From Beduini massiliensis (GTDB taxonomy: Bacteria; Bacillota_I; Bacilli_A; Erysipelotrichales; Coprobacillaceae): a DNA stretch of 64,000 nt. Below, piece after piece: positions 49,891 through 58,427 of this stretch (within the stretch, counting starts at the first letter, position 1; every line of letters begins with the position of its first letter). The DNA lies in contig NZ_CDPP01000003.1 in NCBI RefSeq assembly GCF_000829905.1, forward strand, positions 62,001 to 126,000, given 5' to 3'. The notes beneath the pieces were generated by a model. The model did no database searches and was not told the DNA's origin. It was given only the letters and a program-made list of their open reading frames with translations. Position numbers and translations under genes: made by a program.

Positions 49891-51165
49891 TTGGACCCGG
49901 AACAATCGATGCAGGTAGTAATTTTTATTATCTGTCTAGTGTTATCAGCTTTTTTTAGTGCTTCTGAATCAGCACTGTTATCAGTAAATAAAATAAGGAT
50001 GAGAACCTTGGCAGAAGACGGTGACAAGCGTGCCAAAACAGTAGAAAAGCTATTGTCAAACACGAATGCACTATTAAGTACAATTCTTGTAGGAAACAAC
50101 TTAGTCAACATCTTGGCGACTTCCCTTACCACTTCAATCGCTATTGCGATCTTTGGAAACAGTGGGATTGGAATTGCTACGGCAGTTGTAACGATTTTAA
50201 TTTTGATTTTCTCAGAAATCACACCGAAATCTTTATCTACTAAATATGCTGACTCATTTTCTCTAAGAATAGGTAAAATTATTACTTGGCTGATCGTTTT
50301 ATTTAAACCGGTCGTGATCATATTAAATTTTATTTCAGGAATGATCATCAAAATTTTTGGCGGAAAAATCGAAGAAGCTCCGGCAATAACTGAAGAAGAT
50401 TTAAAAACGTTTGTGACAGTCGGACATGAAGCCGGTGTTTTGGAAACTGAAGAAAAAGAAATGATTCATAATGTATTTGAATTTGGTGATACCGAAATTC
50501 GTGAAATCATGACACCACGTATTAATGTCGTTTCAGTGGCAGAAGATGTGACTTATGATGAACTGATCGAAACATATAAAAAGGAACAATTTTCACGTAT
50601 CTTAGTACACTCTCAGTCGTTTGACGAAATATTGGGTGTATTAAATATGAAAGATTTATTATTTATAGATTTCGATAAGGAAGATTTTTCTATCAAAGAT
50701 TATATGCGTGAAGCGTACATGGTGTATGAATTTAACCATATTTCAGATGTTTTTGCGTCAATGCGTAAAGAAAGAGTATCGCTGGCAGTAGTATTAGATG
50801 AATACGGGGTTATGAGCGGACTTGTTACATTTGAAGATATCGTAGAAGAAATCGTTGGAAATATCGATGATGAATACGATGAAGAGGAAGAATTGATCAA
50901 ACAGATCGATGAAAAATCTTATTATGTTGATGGAGCCATGAGCTTTAATGAAATCAATGATGAGATTGGAACGCATTTTGAATCGGAAGAATTTGAATCA
51001 ATCGGGGGAATGGTGCTGGGAGCCTGCAACGGTGCACCGGAACTGCATCATCAGTTAGTGATTGATGATGTCTTGGTTGAAGTAGAAAAAATTCATAAAA
51101 ATCGTATATCGTTATTAAAGTTAACGATAATGGACCCGATCGAGGAAACGGAAGAAGAAGAGTAA
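49891..51165 (+). CDS. CNNM/CorC-family membrane protein with CBS domains
   Basis: A 424-residue protein of the HlyC/CorC (UPF0053) family. The N-terminal CNNM membrane domain (about residues 1-135) has a family-typical SAFFSASESALLSVNK and LVGNNLVNILAT. Two CBS domains follow at about 200-325 (EIMTPRINVVSV and VVLDEYGVMSGLVTFEDIVEEIVG). A C-terminal CorC_HlyC transporter-associated domain ends the protein. Relatives are linked to magnesium/cobalt efflux. The start is a TTG at 49891, about 10 bases after AAGGAGA; the next in-frame ATG (49909) is too far from a ribosome site. The gene is a single unit. Confidence 0.92.
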   Translation: MDPEQSMQVVIFIICLVLSAFFSASESALLSVNKIRMRTLAEDGDKRAKTVEKLLSNTNALLSTILVGNNLVNILATSLTTSIAIAIFGNSGIGIATAVVTILILIFSEITPKSLSTKYADSFSLRIGKIITWLIVLFKPVVIILNFISGMIIKIFGGKIEEAPAITEEDLKTFVTVGHEAGVLETEEKEMIHNVFEFGDTEIREIMTPRINVVSVAEDVTYDELIETYKKEQFSRILVHSQSFDEILGVLNMKDLLFIDFDKEDFSIKDYMREAYMVYEFNHISDVFASMRKERVSLAVVLDEYGVMSGLVTFEDIVEEIVGNIDDEYDEEEELIKQIDEKSYYVDGAMSFNEINDEIGTHFESEEFESIGGMVLGACNGAPELHHQLVIDDVLVEVEKIHKNRISLLKLTIMDPIEETEEEE

Positions 51166-51180
51166 CCTTACTCTTTTTTT
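51157..51180 (+). terminator. Terminator after the CorC-like gene
   Basis: AGAGTAA-CC-TTACTCT with T residues beyond, overlapping the stop codon. Confidence 0.75.
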
Positions 51181-51206
51181 CTTCTCTATATAAGGGGGAA
51201 TAAAAA

Positions 51207-51632
51207 ATGAAAAGCAGAATTGCAAAGGACTTTCAGGAACATCATCCTGCAAAAGAAATACGAATAAAAGTGTTTATGGAAGAACAGGGATTTACACAAG
51301 AGTTTGATGAAATCGATCCAATCGCTTATCATGCTGTGATTTTTGATAATGATCAGGCGGTGGCATGTGGTCGTCTTTATCAAAAAGAGGGAACAGAGGA
51401 TACTTATATTTTGGGGCGAATTGCAGTTTTAAAGGAGTATCGAAAACAGCATCTCGGAGCTAAAATATTGGAATTGCTTGAAGATAAGATAAAAGAGTTA
51501 AATGGTAAAAAAGCAGAATTATCTGCACAGATCAGTGCCGTAGGCTTTTATGAAAAAAATGGGTATCATAAACAAGGTGATATTTATTTTGATGAATATT
51601 GTCAACATATAAAAATGATTAAGTATTTATAA
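51207..51632 (+). CDS. GNAT family N-acetyltransferase (ElaA-like)
   Basis: A 141-residue acetyl-CoA-dependent N-acetyltransferase. The GNAT core is visible: substrate-side IRIKVFMEEQGFTQEFDEID, strand AVACGRLYQ, the acetyl-CoA loop region ILGRIAVLKEYRKQHLGAKILELL with the RKQHLG (Q/RxxGxG/A-type) turn, and VGFYEKNGYHKQGDIYFDEYCQHI. The substrate is not predictable. RBS AAGGGGGA precedes the ATG. It is a single gene with its own terminator. Confidence 0.88.
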   Translation: MKSRIAKDFQEHHPAKEIRIKVFMEEQGFTQEFDEIDPIAYHAVIFDNDQAVACGRLYQKEGTEDTYILGRIAVLKEYRKQHLGAKILELLEDKIKELNGKKAELSAQISAVGFYEKNGYHKQGDIYFDEYCQHIKMIKYL

Positions 51633-51660
51633 GAAAAGTGATAGAAAGATCACTTTTTTT
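51633..51660 (+). terminator. Terminator after the GNAT gene
   Basis: AAAGTGAT-AGAAAG-ATCACTTT with a T run, immediately after the stop codon. Confidence 0.87.
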
Positions 51661-51709
51661 GCATAATTTCTGTAATTTCACTATACTATTATAAAAAGGA
51701 GTGAACGCG

Positions 51710-52888
51710 ATGAAAAAAGAAGAACAGATTATTAAAAATGCATTGAAACTCACAAAAGAAACGGATGATCATCTTTCGATCTATGCGACTAAAAACAGTG
51801 ACTGCATCAAAGTTAAAGAAAGTATTTCAAAGCCCGGTGAATTTGATATTCGCTGGCCATTTGAAGAAGATATTGATCGCGTTTTATATTGCAAGTCTTA
51901 TCAGCGTTATGTCGATAAAACACAGGCTCTTTCATTTTTCAGGAGTGCACACATATCGAAACGTTCGATTCATGTTCAGTGGGTAAGTCGTATTGCCAGA
52001 CAAATCGGACGTGGGCTGAATCTTAATCTGGATTTAATCGAAGCAATCGCATTAGGTCACGATTTAGGACATGCACCTTATGGGCATGTCGGAGAAATGG
52101 CATTGAATCAGAAATTGAAAGACAGTGGCTTTGGTTATTTTTGTCATAACGCTAATAGTGTCCGCAATATTTTATTTATTGAACGTGATGGTGTAGGGTA
52201 TAATGTGTCCTTACAAGTATTGGACGGTATTTTATGCCATAATGGCGAGATGCTGTCTCAAAAATATGTTCCCGATAAAGAGAAAACCATTGCTCAGTTT
52301 TGGCAGGAATATGAGGACTGTTGGAAAAAAGAAGGGACTAGCTTACGAATTCGGCCTATGACATTAGAAGGGTGCGTCGTACGTGTTTCAGATGTCATTT
52401 CTTATATCGGAAAAGATATTGAAGATGCAGTGAAAGTAGGACTGATTACGATTGATGATTTACCTGATCATGTAGTAAAAGTTTTAGGTGTTGATAATAA
52501 GTCGATGATCAATCGCTTGATAGGGGATTTAGTCATCCATAGCTACAACAAGCCTTATTTAAGCTTTTCGTCGGAAGTCTTTCAAGCATTAAAGGAGTTA
52601 TTGAATTTCTTGTCTTTACGTGTTCATCATCATCCGGTTTTAGTCAAAGAAAACGGTAAGTTAGTGCGCATGATTAAAGAATTGTATGATGTTTATTATG
52701 ATGATTTGATGACCCCTAATTCAAAAACAACAGGTATTTGGCGCTATAAGGAAAAAATGACACCGGCTTATAAGGAAAATGCTCCCGAATTGATTGTATG
52801 CGATTATTTATCGGCAATGACGGATTCTTATGTATTGAGTGACTACGAACGTATTTTCCTGCCTATTGTACATGATGAGATGATCTGA
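51710..52888 (+). CDS. dGTPase-like HD-domain phosphohydrolase
   Basis: A 392-residue HD-superfamily protein close to deoxyguanosinetriphosphate triphosphohydrolases, which cleave dGTP to deoxyguanosine and tripolyphosphate. The N-terminal RVLYCKSYQRYVDKTQAL and RSIHVQWVSRIARQIGRGL match the family's substrate region. The metal-binding HD motif is AIALGHDLGHAPYGHVGE. The later CVVRVSDVISYIGKDIEDAV segment holds the last metal ligand Asp. ATG 51710 follows AAAAGGAGTG; a GTG at 51701 overlaps this site. Some family members have other (d)NTP or regulatory roles. Confidence 0.9.
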   Translation: MKKEEQIIKNALKLTKETDDHLSIYATKNSDCIKVKESISKPGEFDIRWPFEEDIDRVLYCKSYQRYVDKTQALSFFRSAHISKRSIHVQWVSRIARQIGRGLNLNLDLIEAIALGHDLGHAPYGHVGEMALNQKLKDSGFGYFCHNANSVRNILFIERDGVGYNVSLQVLDGILCHNGEMLSQKYVPDKEKTIAQFWQEYEDCWKKEGTSLRIRPMTLEGCVVRVSDVISYIGKDIEDAVKVGLITIDDLPDHVVKVLGVDNKSMINRLIGDLVIHSYNKPYLSFSSEVFQALKELLNFLSLRVHHHPVLVKENGKLVRMIKELYDVYYDDLMTPNSKTTGIWRYKEKMTPAYKENAPELIVCDYLSAMTDSYVLSDYERIFLPIVHDEMI

Positions 52889-52914
52889 CACCTAGAAAGC
52901 TAGGTGTTTTATTT
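52886..52914 (+). terminator. Terminator after the dGTPase-like gene
   Basis: ACACCTAG-AAAG-CTAGGTGT, an 8-bp perfect stem with a T-rich tail, starting in the stop codon. Confidence 0.85.
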
Positions 52915-52986
52915 TGACAATAACAGTAAGTTAGTTGCCTCTTCAACTAAAAAAATGCTATGATGTTCATATTAGGAGGGATATGG

Positions 52987-53742
52987 ATGATTTACGATAT
53001 CACCACATTACAAAAAGCTATTGAGACTTTAGCGGGAATGTTTCAAGTGGATGAAAGCCGTATTATCAATACGGGACTGGAAAAACAAATTGCCGATGTT
53101 GATTTGTTTTTGAAAGAGATTGAGGGCTCTTTACAAGATTTTGATATCGATGATTTAAAAATCGTGGGGATTCACAGCACAACAAACAATGATCAGTGCG
53201 CTTCGATTAAGCGTACCGGTCTTATTAATATGAAGCAGGCCCTTTCATGCGATTCAAGTTTGAATGAATATCTGCACAGCAATGGAATCTACATAGATAT
53301 CTATACAAAAAAATTAACTTATCAAGATAAAAGCTATAATTTAGTCGATCAAGGAAATTCAAAGCTGCACTATAAAATCTTCGGTGATTACCAACTGGAC
53401 TGTTTTTTGACATTAAGAGAAAACCGCCCTTATGATGGTGCATTAAGAGCGCGACCAAAAGTATTGAGTGAAATTGAGAAGTATGTCGGACTTATTGGAC
53501 TGCATCAAGGATGGATTGATCAATCTACCCCTTACATGATTAAATTTATTGATCGTGCATCTAATTTCAACCCTTACAGTTTCAGTGCTGACGGTTCGGA
53601 AGTAGGAATGAAAACAGCTTTGGTCTATTATGCATTAATGGTGATCACATCCCATCAGCAAATCGATGTTCAAATTGATTTAGCGAGTGAGTATCAAGTT
53701 ACACCGGAACATATTTTAGAAATAATTCCTATCTGTGAATAA
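52987..53742 (+). CDS. Hypothetical protein (251 aa), possible ART-like fold
   Basis: A 251-residue soluble protein with no recognised family. The segment KIVGIHSTTNNDQCASIKRTGLINMKQAL, beginning near residue 60, resembles in pattern the His-and-GL region of ADP-ribosyltransferase/2'-phosphotransferase-like folds (a strand ending in H-x-T/S, then a helix and GL), but the rest does not give a clear catalytic triad. A conserved-looking region HQGWIDQSTPYMIKFIDRASN follows. RBS AGGAGGG lies 6 bases before ATG 52987; the longer reading has no ribosome site. It is 11 bp upstream of aroD and probably co-transcribed with it. Function is not assigned. Confidence 0.6.
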   Translation: MIYDITTLQKAIETLAGMFQVDESRIINTGLEKQIADVDLFLKEIEGSLQDFDIDDLKIVGIHSTTNNDQCASIKRTGLINMKQALSCDSSLNEYLHSNGIYIDIYTKKLTYQDKSYNLVDQGNSKLHYKIFGDYQLDCFLTLRENRPYDGALRARPKVLSEIEKYVGLIGLHQGWIDQSTPYMIKFIDRASNFNPYSFSADGSEVGMKTALVYYALMVITSHQQIDVQIDLASEYQVTPEHILEIIPICE

Positions 53743-53753
53743 AAGGAGTGCTC

Positions 53754-54497
53754 ATGTATATAAAAAATTTAGAATTGAAAAACGGACTGCCTAAAATCTG
53801 TATTCCGTTAATCGCAAAAAATAAAGAAGAATTAAAAACGGAAATAAATACATTAAAAGATATTTATTATGATTTAATTGAATGGCGTATCGATCATTAT
53901 GAAAAGGTAGAAGAGGAATCGGAGCTTTTAGAAGCTTTAGAACTGATTCGTCAGGAGTTGCCGGACTGTGTCCTGCTGGTTACTTTTAGAACCATTTATG
54001 AAGGCGGCAATACGATAACAAAAAGATATGCCGATATTTATCGTGGACTGATTAAAACCCATCAGATCGATTTAATAGATGTCGAGTTTTCTCGTGGTGA
54101 TGAGTTGTTTACTGAAATATTGAAGCTATCGCATCATCATCATGTAGGCGTTATTGCTTCTTATCATGACTTTTCACAAACACCAAGTAAAAAAGAAATG
54201 ATGGCATGCTTTGAAAAAATGAAAACACTGCAAGCAGATATTTTCAAATTGGCGGTTATGCCTAAAAGCATAGAAGACGTATTGGCATTGTTAGAAGTGA
54301 CTTATAAAGCCAATAAACTTTTTACACAGCCGATCATTACGATGTCGATGTCAAAATTAGGATTTATTACACGTGCTACGGGGGAATTATTTGGCAGTGC
54401 GGTGACATTTGGCAGCGGGAAAGAGGCATCGGCACCGGGACAAATCTCAGCCGAACAACTTCGTCAATTATTATTGTTAATGCATGAAGGATTATAA
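53754..54497 (+). CDS. aroD: 3-dehydroquinate dehydratase, type I
   Basis: AroD catalyses the third step of the shikimate pathway, dehydrating 3-dehydroquinate by a Schiff-base mechanism. The 247-residue protein has the expected IEWRIDHYEK near residue 45, LLVTFRT, DVEFSRG, the catalytic His in IASYHDFSQTP, the Schiff-base Lys in DIFKLAVMPKS, and the C-terminal MSKLGFITRATGELFGSAVTFG. ATG 53754 lies 6 bases after AAAAGGAG; a GTG at 53748 overlaps that site. No other shikimate genes are in the window, so aroD is separated from the usual aro cluster. Confidence 0.95.
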   Translation: MYIKNLELKNGLPKICIPLIAKNKEELKTEINTLKDIYYDLIEWRIDHYEKVEEESELLEALELIRQELPDCVLLVTFRTIYEGGNTITKRYADIYRGLIKTHQIDLIDVEFSRGDELFTEILKLSHHHHVGVIASYHDFSQTPSKKEMMACFEKMKTLQADIFKLAVMPKSIEDVLALLEVTYKANKLFTQPIITMSMSKLGFITRATGELFGSAVTFGSGKEASAPGQISAEQLRQLLLLMHEGL

Positions 54498-54540
54498 AAA
54501 GCTACAGAAGTTCATCAAGAACTTTCTGCAGCTTTTTTAT
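54497..54540. terminator. Bidirectional terminator between aroD and the HIT gene
   Basis: A long imperfect stem, AAAAGCTACAGAAGTTC against GAACTTTCTGCAGCTTTT, with a 5-base loop and T runs in both directions. Confidence 0.82.
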
Positions 54541-54948
54541 TTCTTTTTTTAAAGTGGCATCATCTAATTGATAACGAACGTGATTCATCTTTTCATAGGG
54601 AACCCACCAAACCGGACCGGGGATCGGCGTATCTTGAATACGTCTTGGAAATAAGTGCCAATGAAGGTGGGCATCGCCATTGCCAAGGCATTCATAATTC
54701 ATTTTCTCTGCATGAAATGCAATTTTGACAGCTTTAGCAACAATAATCATTTCTTCCATAAATTCTTTTCTGAAATTTTCTTCCAGGTCAAAGAGTTCAA
54801 CAGCATGAAACTTACATAGAAAAAGCGTATATCCTTTAAAATACTGACTATCGCCTAATACCACATATCCTGTTTTTAATTCTTTAACAAAATAACGGTT
54901 TTGCTTCTTCTTTATTTGTTCGATTCGATTACAGATTAGACAGTTCAT
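54502..54948 (-). CDS. HIT-family (histidine triad) nucleotide-binding protein
   Basis: A 148-residue HIT protein, a family of small nucleotide hydrolases or transferases. The triad motif is in GDAHLHWHLFPRR (HxHxH). The N-terminal CLICNRIEQ is typical of the Cys-containing, probably zinc-binding branch. The PIPGPVWWVPYEKM segment after the triad is typical of one bacterial subgroup. Substrate is unknown. It is convergent with aroD and divergent from the FMN-binding/MarR/flavodoxin operon. Confidence 0.9.
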   Translation of the reverse strand: MNCLICNRIEQIKKKQNRYFVKELKTGYVVLGDSQYFKGYTLFLCKFHAVELFDLEENFRKEFMEEMIIVAKAVKIAFHAEKMNYECLGNGDAHLHWHLFPRRIQDTPIPGPVWWVPYEKMNHVRYQLDDATLKKEIKKLQKVLDELL

Positions 54949-55005
54949 TTTTCATTTCTCCGAATCTAAGCATAACCGTTAACGTAAGGAAACTGTCAAG
55001 AGGGG

Positions 55006-55062
55006 TTGACAATTTATTCATTATGTAATATATTTCTTATTAGAAAGGTAATGTATTACATA
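55006..55062 (+). promoter_or_regulatory. Promoter and inverted-repeat operator of the FMN-binding/MarR/flavodoxin operon
   Basis: TTGACA at 55006-55011, a 17-bp spacer and TATATT at 55029-55034. TATGTAATA (55023-55031) overlaps the -10 and its exact reverse complement TATTACATA lies at 55054-55062. A smaller palindrome, GTAAT-GT-ATTAC, covers 55048-55059. This fits autoregulation by the MarR protein encoded second in the operon. Confidence 0.65.
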
Positions 55063-55071
55063 GTGATAACG

Positions 55072-55449
55072 ATGAAAAAACGAATAAAAATGATTGGAAT
55101 GATTGTCCTTCTCCTCTTTATTGTGTTTGCCGGTATTTTTTTTAAAGAGAAGAATGAGATTGACAGGTTAAAGAACGTACAGGTGATGCATGTAAAGGAT
55201 GGCTGTTACATTGGCGAGGCAAAAACTTTATTGATCAAAGCAAAAGTTGAAGTGACAATTCTTAATGAAAAGATAACCTCTATTCAACTTCTCGAACATG
55301 ATCATGGTCTTGGACAAAACGCTGAAACGATAATTGAAGAGATGATGAAAGAAAATACTTGGGATGTGGATACGATCAGCGGAGCCACCTTATCGAGTGA
55401 AGTCATTAAACACGCGGTCAATCAGGCACTGCAGAAGGGAGCAAAATAA
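55072..55449 (+). CDS. Membrane-anchored FMN-binding domain protein
   Basis: A small protein (125 residues from the ATG at 55072) with one N-terminal membrane helix (IGMIVLLLFIVFAGIFF) and an extracytoplasmic FMN-binding domain. The covalent-flavin type motif is ISGATLSSEVI, whose Thr usually carries FMN through a phosphoester. Redox roles in extracytoplasmic electron transfer are typical of the family. An in-frame ATG at 55051 exists but lies inside the operator region with poor ribosome spacing, so 55072 is preferred with moderate certainty. It overlaps the MarR start by one base. Confidence 0.8.
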   Translation: MKKRIKMIGMIVLLLFIVFAGIFFKEKNEIDRLKNVQVMHVKDGCYIGEAKTLLIKAKVEVTILNEKITSIQLLEHDHGLGQNAETIIEEMMKENTWDVDTISGATLSSEVIKHAVNQALQKGAK

Positions 55450-55916
55450 TGGATAGAGAGAAATTACTAGAAGGTATGGAAAGCAGAAAAGCATTATTTG
55501 GATTGTTTTTTAGTTTTGATAATCGTCTTCAGCAGGCGGGGGATCAGTTTTATGAAGAAATTACTTGCAAACAATTTTTTCTATTAATCTGTTTATCTTT
55601 GTTTAAAGAAGAAGCCCCTACGATCAATGACTTATCTGAAATTATGGGAAGCTCACATCAAAACGTTAAACAGATTGCATTAAAGCTGGAAAGGAATGGA
55701 TTTATCAAAACAATGAATGATCCCCATGATAAACGAAAACTAAGGATTGTTCCAACCAAAAAGATTCAGGATTTAGGAGAGAAGTATGTCAAGCAAGAAG
55801 AGGCATTCATGGAAGCCTTATATGCGGGGATCAGTGACGAAGATATTGAAAGAACTTTCCAAACAATGAGTAAGATTGAACAAAATTTGATTAAAATAAA
55901 AGGAGAACATCAATGA
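55449..55916 (+). CDS. MarR-family transcriptional regulator
   Basis: A 155-residue MarR-type winged-helix protein, probably a dimeric repressor. The winged helix is visible at about residues 50-105: TINDLSEIMGSSHQNVKQIALKLERNGFI, followed by the wing NDPHDKRKLRIV. Its ATG overlaps the upstream stop (TAATG) and its end overlaps the flavodoxin start (ATGA), so all three proteins are translationally coupled. It probably represses this operon through the inverted repeat at 55023-55062. One Cys (ITCKQF) lies in the helix before the HTH and could sense oxidation; this is inference. Confidence 0.9.
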   Translation: MDREKLLEGMESRKALFGLFFSFDNRLQQAGDQFYEEITCKQFFLLICLSLFKEEAPTINDLSEIMGSSHQNVKQIALKLERNGFIKTMNDPHDKRKLRIVPTKKIQDLGEKYVKQEEAFMEALYAGISDEDIERTFQTMSKIEQNLIKIKGEHQ

Positions 55917-56443
55917 GAGCAATTGTTGTCTATTCAAGTAAGACCGGTTTCACCTTAAAATATGCGAAAAAATTAAGTGAAGACTTAAACTGTGAACTCC
56001 TCTCAATAAAAGAAATAAAAACAAGAAATTGGGATAAAGATGAAATTGTTATCTATGGCGGAAGTTTAAAAGCCGGGTTGATTCGCGATCTTAGTCATTT
56101 TAATAAAACGGTGAAAGTAAATCCGGATCACTTGGTTGTATTTGCCTGTGGGCTGACTTCAAGGGAGGATCAAGTTAAGATTCAAGAAATAAAAAAAGCA
56201 AACCATTTAGAAAATAGTCCGTTTTATTATTTTCCCGGCGGTGTGGATTATAGCCGGCTTGGCTTTGCCAGCAGAAGCCTTTTGAAGATGATCTGCCAAT
56301 CTATTAAAAAAGATCCACAGAAAGATCAGATGATGGCAAAACGTTTGGAAAAGTCAGGAGATTATACAGAACTTGATCTTTTAGAAGAGATGATTGAACA
56401 GATTAAAAGCAAATCGCGATTTCATGAAATAAATGTTGAATAA
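55913..56443 (+). CDS. Flavodoxin-domain protein
   Basis: A 176-residue flavodoxin-like protein that should bind FMN and shuttle electrons in the cytoplasm. The phosphate loop SSKTGFTLKYAKKL is near residue 8; KDEIVIYGGSLKAGLI and VVFACGLTSREDQ are the other flavin-loop regions. The KMICQSIKKDPQKD end is like that of flavodoxin-domain proteins of the HemG/protoporphyrinogen-oxidase-related type. It overlaps the MarR gene by four bases. With the FMN-binding membrane protein it may form a small electron path or flavin-dependent reductase system. Confidence 0.86.
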   Translation: MRAIVVYSSKTGFTLKYAKKLSEDLNCELLSIKEIKTRNWDKDEIVIYGGSLKAGLIRDLSHFNKTVKVNPDHLVVFACGLTSREDQVKIQEIKKANHLENSPFYYFPGGVDYSRLGFASRSLLKMICQSIKKDPQKDQMMAKRLEKSGDYTELDLLEEMIEQIKSKSRFHEINVE

Positions 56444-56562
56444 TGGGTTGAAAAACAGATCTGTAACCTGTGGCTAACCGTTCTTCTTCTTCATTTTACC
56501 TATTGAATTCACTAAATTTTTGGTGTAAACTCTTATAAGTTGGGTTAAGAGGAGGTTAAGAT

Positions 56563-57912
56563 ATGGTTAAAGATATGACAGAAGGCAAACCGATAAAGTT
56601 AATTTTAGCGTTTTGTTTGCCTTTGGTAGCAGGGAATATTTTTCAACAGCTTTACAACATGGTAGACAGTATCGTGGTAGGGAAGTTCGTTGGGGTGAAT
56701 GCCTTGGCAGCAGTAGGAGCAACAGGTTCTATTAACTTTTTGGTTCTTGGGTTTGCTTTAGGACTGTGCAGTGGGTTCGGGATTCCGATCTCTCAAAGTT
56801 TTGGTGCGCAAGATGAAGTAGGCGTTAGAAAGTTTGTGATTAATTCGATTTATTTATGTTTAATCGCAACGATTGTGCTGACAACACTGACGATGATTTT
56901 TACACCGTCATTGCTGACATTGATGAATACACCGGCTGATATTTATCAGGATTCTTATACATATATTTCGATTATGTTTATGGGAATTGTCGCTACTATT
57001 TACTATAATATGCTTTCAAGTATATTAAGAGCGTTGGGGGATAGTAAAACACCATTACTTTTCTTAGCCATTGCGTCTATATTAAATGTTATTTTAGACT
57101 TAGTATTCGTTATTAACTTTAACATGGGGGTCGCAGGAGTGGCTTGGGCAACGTTGGTGGCACAAGCAGTGTCGGCTATATTATGTGCTGTCTTTATGAT
57201 TAAACGTTTCCCTATTTTAAAGTTTAAAAAAGAAGAATTTCGTTTTGATATTGCTTGCTGTAAAAGATTATTGGTAATCGGAGTGCCGATGGCATTACAA
57301 TTCTCCATCACAGCAATCGGATCTGTTATGATTCAGACTGCGGTCAATGGATTAGGATCTGCTCGTGTTGCTGCGGTTACAGCCGCTAATAAGATACAGA
57401 TGATGGTGACACAGCCAATGGATACATTGGGAATCACGATGGCAACTTATTGTGGACAAAACTTAGGAGCCAAGAAAATCGATCGTATCGAAAAAGGCTT
57501 AAAAGTAAGCTTTGCATTATCATTTGGTTATTGTATTATCGCTTGTTTATTGATGTGGGGATTTGGAACATTTATCGCCCAGTTGTTTATCGATGCTTCA
57601 GAAACCGCCATTATGGCAGATGTCTCTTTATTCTTACGAATGAATAGTATTTTGTTCTTCTTACTGGGAGCATTGTTTATTATGCGAAACTCATTGCAGG
57701 GATTAGGGTATTCCGCTTTAACGATGTTAGCCGGAGTAGCAGAATTAATCGGACGTGCCATCGTTGCGTTTGTATTTGTAGGAATCTTTGGTTTTACAGC
57801 CATCTGCTTTGCCAACCAATTCGCATGGTTGTTGGCAGATATTATTTTACTGATAACATTCATTATTAAAATGAAGCAACTAAAGCTGTCCGCAGCTAAT
57901 CAAACACTATAG
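56563..57912 (+). CDS. MATE-family multidrug efflux transporter
   Basis: A 449-residue membrane protein with twelve predicted helices, a cation-coupled exporter of drugs or metabolites. The MATE pattern is clear in both halves: LPLVAGNIFQQLYNMVDSIVVGKFVGVNALAAVG at the start and LVIGVPMALQFSITAIGSVMIQTAVNGLGS at the start of the second half, followed by GQNLGAKKIDRI. RBS GAGGAGG precedes ATG 56563. It is a single gene after the flavodoxin operon, with a terminator. Substrates are unknown. Confidence 0.93.
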   Translation: MVKDMTEGKPIKLILAFCLPLVAGNIFQQLYNMVDSIVVGKFVGVNALAAVGATGSINFLVLGFALGLCSGFGIPISQSFGAQDEVGVRKFVINSIYLCLIATIVLTTLTMIFTPSLLTLMNTPADIYQDSYTYISIMFMGIVATIYYNMLSSILRALGDSKTPLLFLAIASILNVILDLVFVINFNMGVAGVAWATLVAQAVSAILCAVFMIKRFPILKFKKEEFRFDIACCKRLLVIGVPMALQFSITAIGSVMIQTAVNGLGSARVAAVTAANKIQMMVTQPMDTLGITMATYCGQNLGAKKIDRIEKGLKVSFALSFGYCIIACLLMWGFGTFIAQLFIDASETAIMADVSLFLRMNSILFFLLGALFIMRNSLQGLGYSALTMLAGVAELIGRAIVAFVFVGIFGFTAICFANQFAWLLADIILLITFIIKMKQLKLSAANQTL

Positions 57913-57915
57913 CAA

Positions 57916-57956
57916 AAAAACTTGGAATTCACCGATAAGGCAGTTCCAAGTTTTTT
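57916..57956 (+). terminator. Terminator after the MATE gene
   Basis: AAAACTTGGAA and TTCCAAGTTTT pair across a 16-base loop, followed by TT. Confidence 0.85.
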
Positions 57957-58006
57957 GTTGCACCTAATTCACTATTCATTCTAATTAATATAATTAAACG
58001 TTTATC

Positions 58007-58342
58007 CTAATGATCCGTTTTTTCCATGTATTGAATATACTGTTTCCCCCATGTTTTAAAGCTATCCAAGACAGGGAGAAATTCTTTTCCAATATTACTC
58101 AAGGAATATTCTACTTTCGGTGGTATTTGCGGATATTCTTTCCTGATGATCAGACTGTCATTTTCTAACTTTTTTAACTGTTTAGATAGAGTGGCATGCG
58201 TCATATTGGGCATCATTTTTAGTAATTCGTTAAATCTGAGTGTACCGTCACTTAAAAAGTGCAGGATTAAAATAGACCATTTTCCCTGTAAAACCGATTG
58301 TGCAGTAAAATACGGGCATTTTCCAAATCTTTCATCTGTCAT
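58007..58342 (-). CDS. HxlR-family transcriptional regulator
   Basis: A 111-residue HxlR-type winged-helix regulator. It begins FGKCPYFTAQSVLQGKWSILIL, with the conserved N-terminal Cys that senses quinones or reactive species in several family members. The HTH is RFNELLKMMPNMTHATLSKQLKKLENDSLI, and the wing ends at PPKVEYSLS. RBS AGGAGGA precedes the ATG. It is divergent from a nitroreductase gene, and a perfect palindrome lies between them, so the nitroreductase is the likely target. Confidence 0.92.
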   Translation of the reverse strand: MTDERFGKCPYFTAQSVLQGKWSILILHFLSDGTLRFNELLKMMPNMTHATLSKQLKKLENDSLIIRKEYPQIPPKVEYSLSNIGKEFLPVLDSFKTWGKQYIQYMEKTDH

Positions 58343-58356
58343 AATGTTTCCTCCTA

Positions 58357-58427
58357 AGTATCTTTTAAGATACTATGTATCATAAAATATCGTACTTTTC
58401 ATTTGTTTCCTATAATGATATTATCAT
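58357..58427. promoter_or_regulatory. Operator/promoter region between hxlR and nitroreductase genes
   Basis: AGTATCTT-TT-AAGATACT is a perfect palindrome at 58357-58374. A looser GTATC...GTAC site follows at 58377-58395. TATAAT (58411-58416) for the nitroreductase overlaps the perfect palindrome ATGATA-T-TATCAT (58415-58427). These are candidate HxlR binding sites. Confidence 0.62.
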
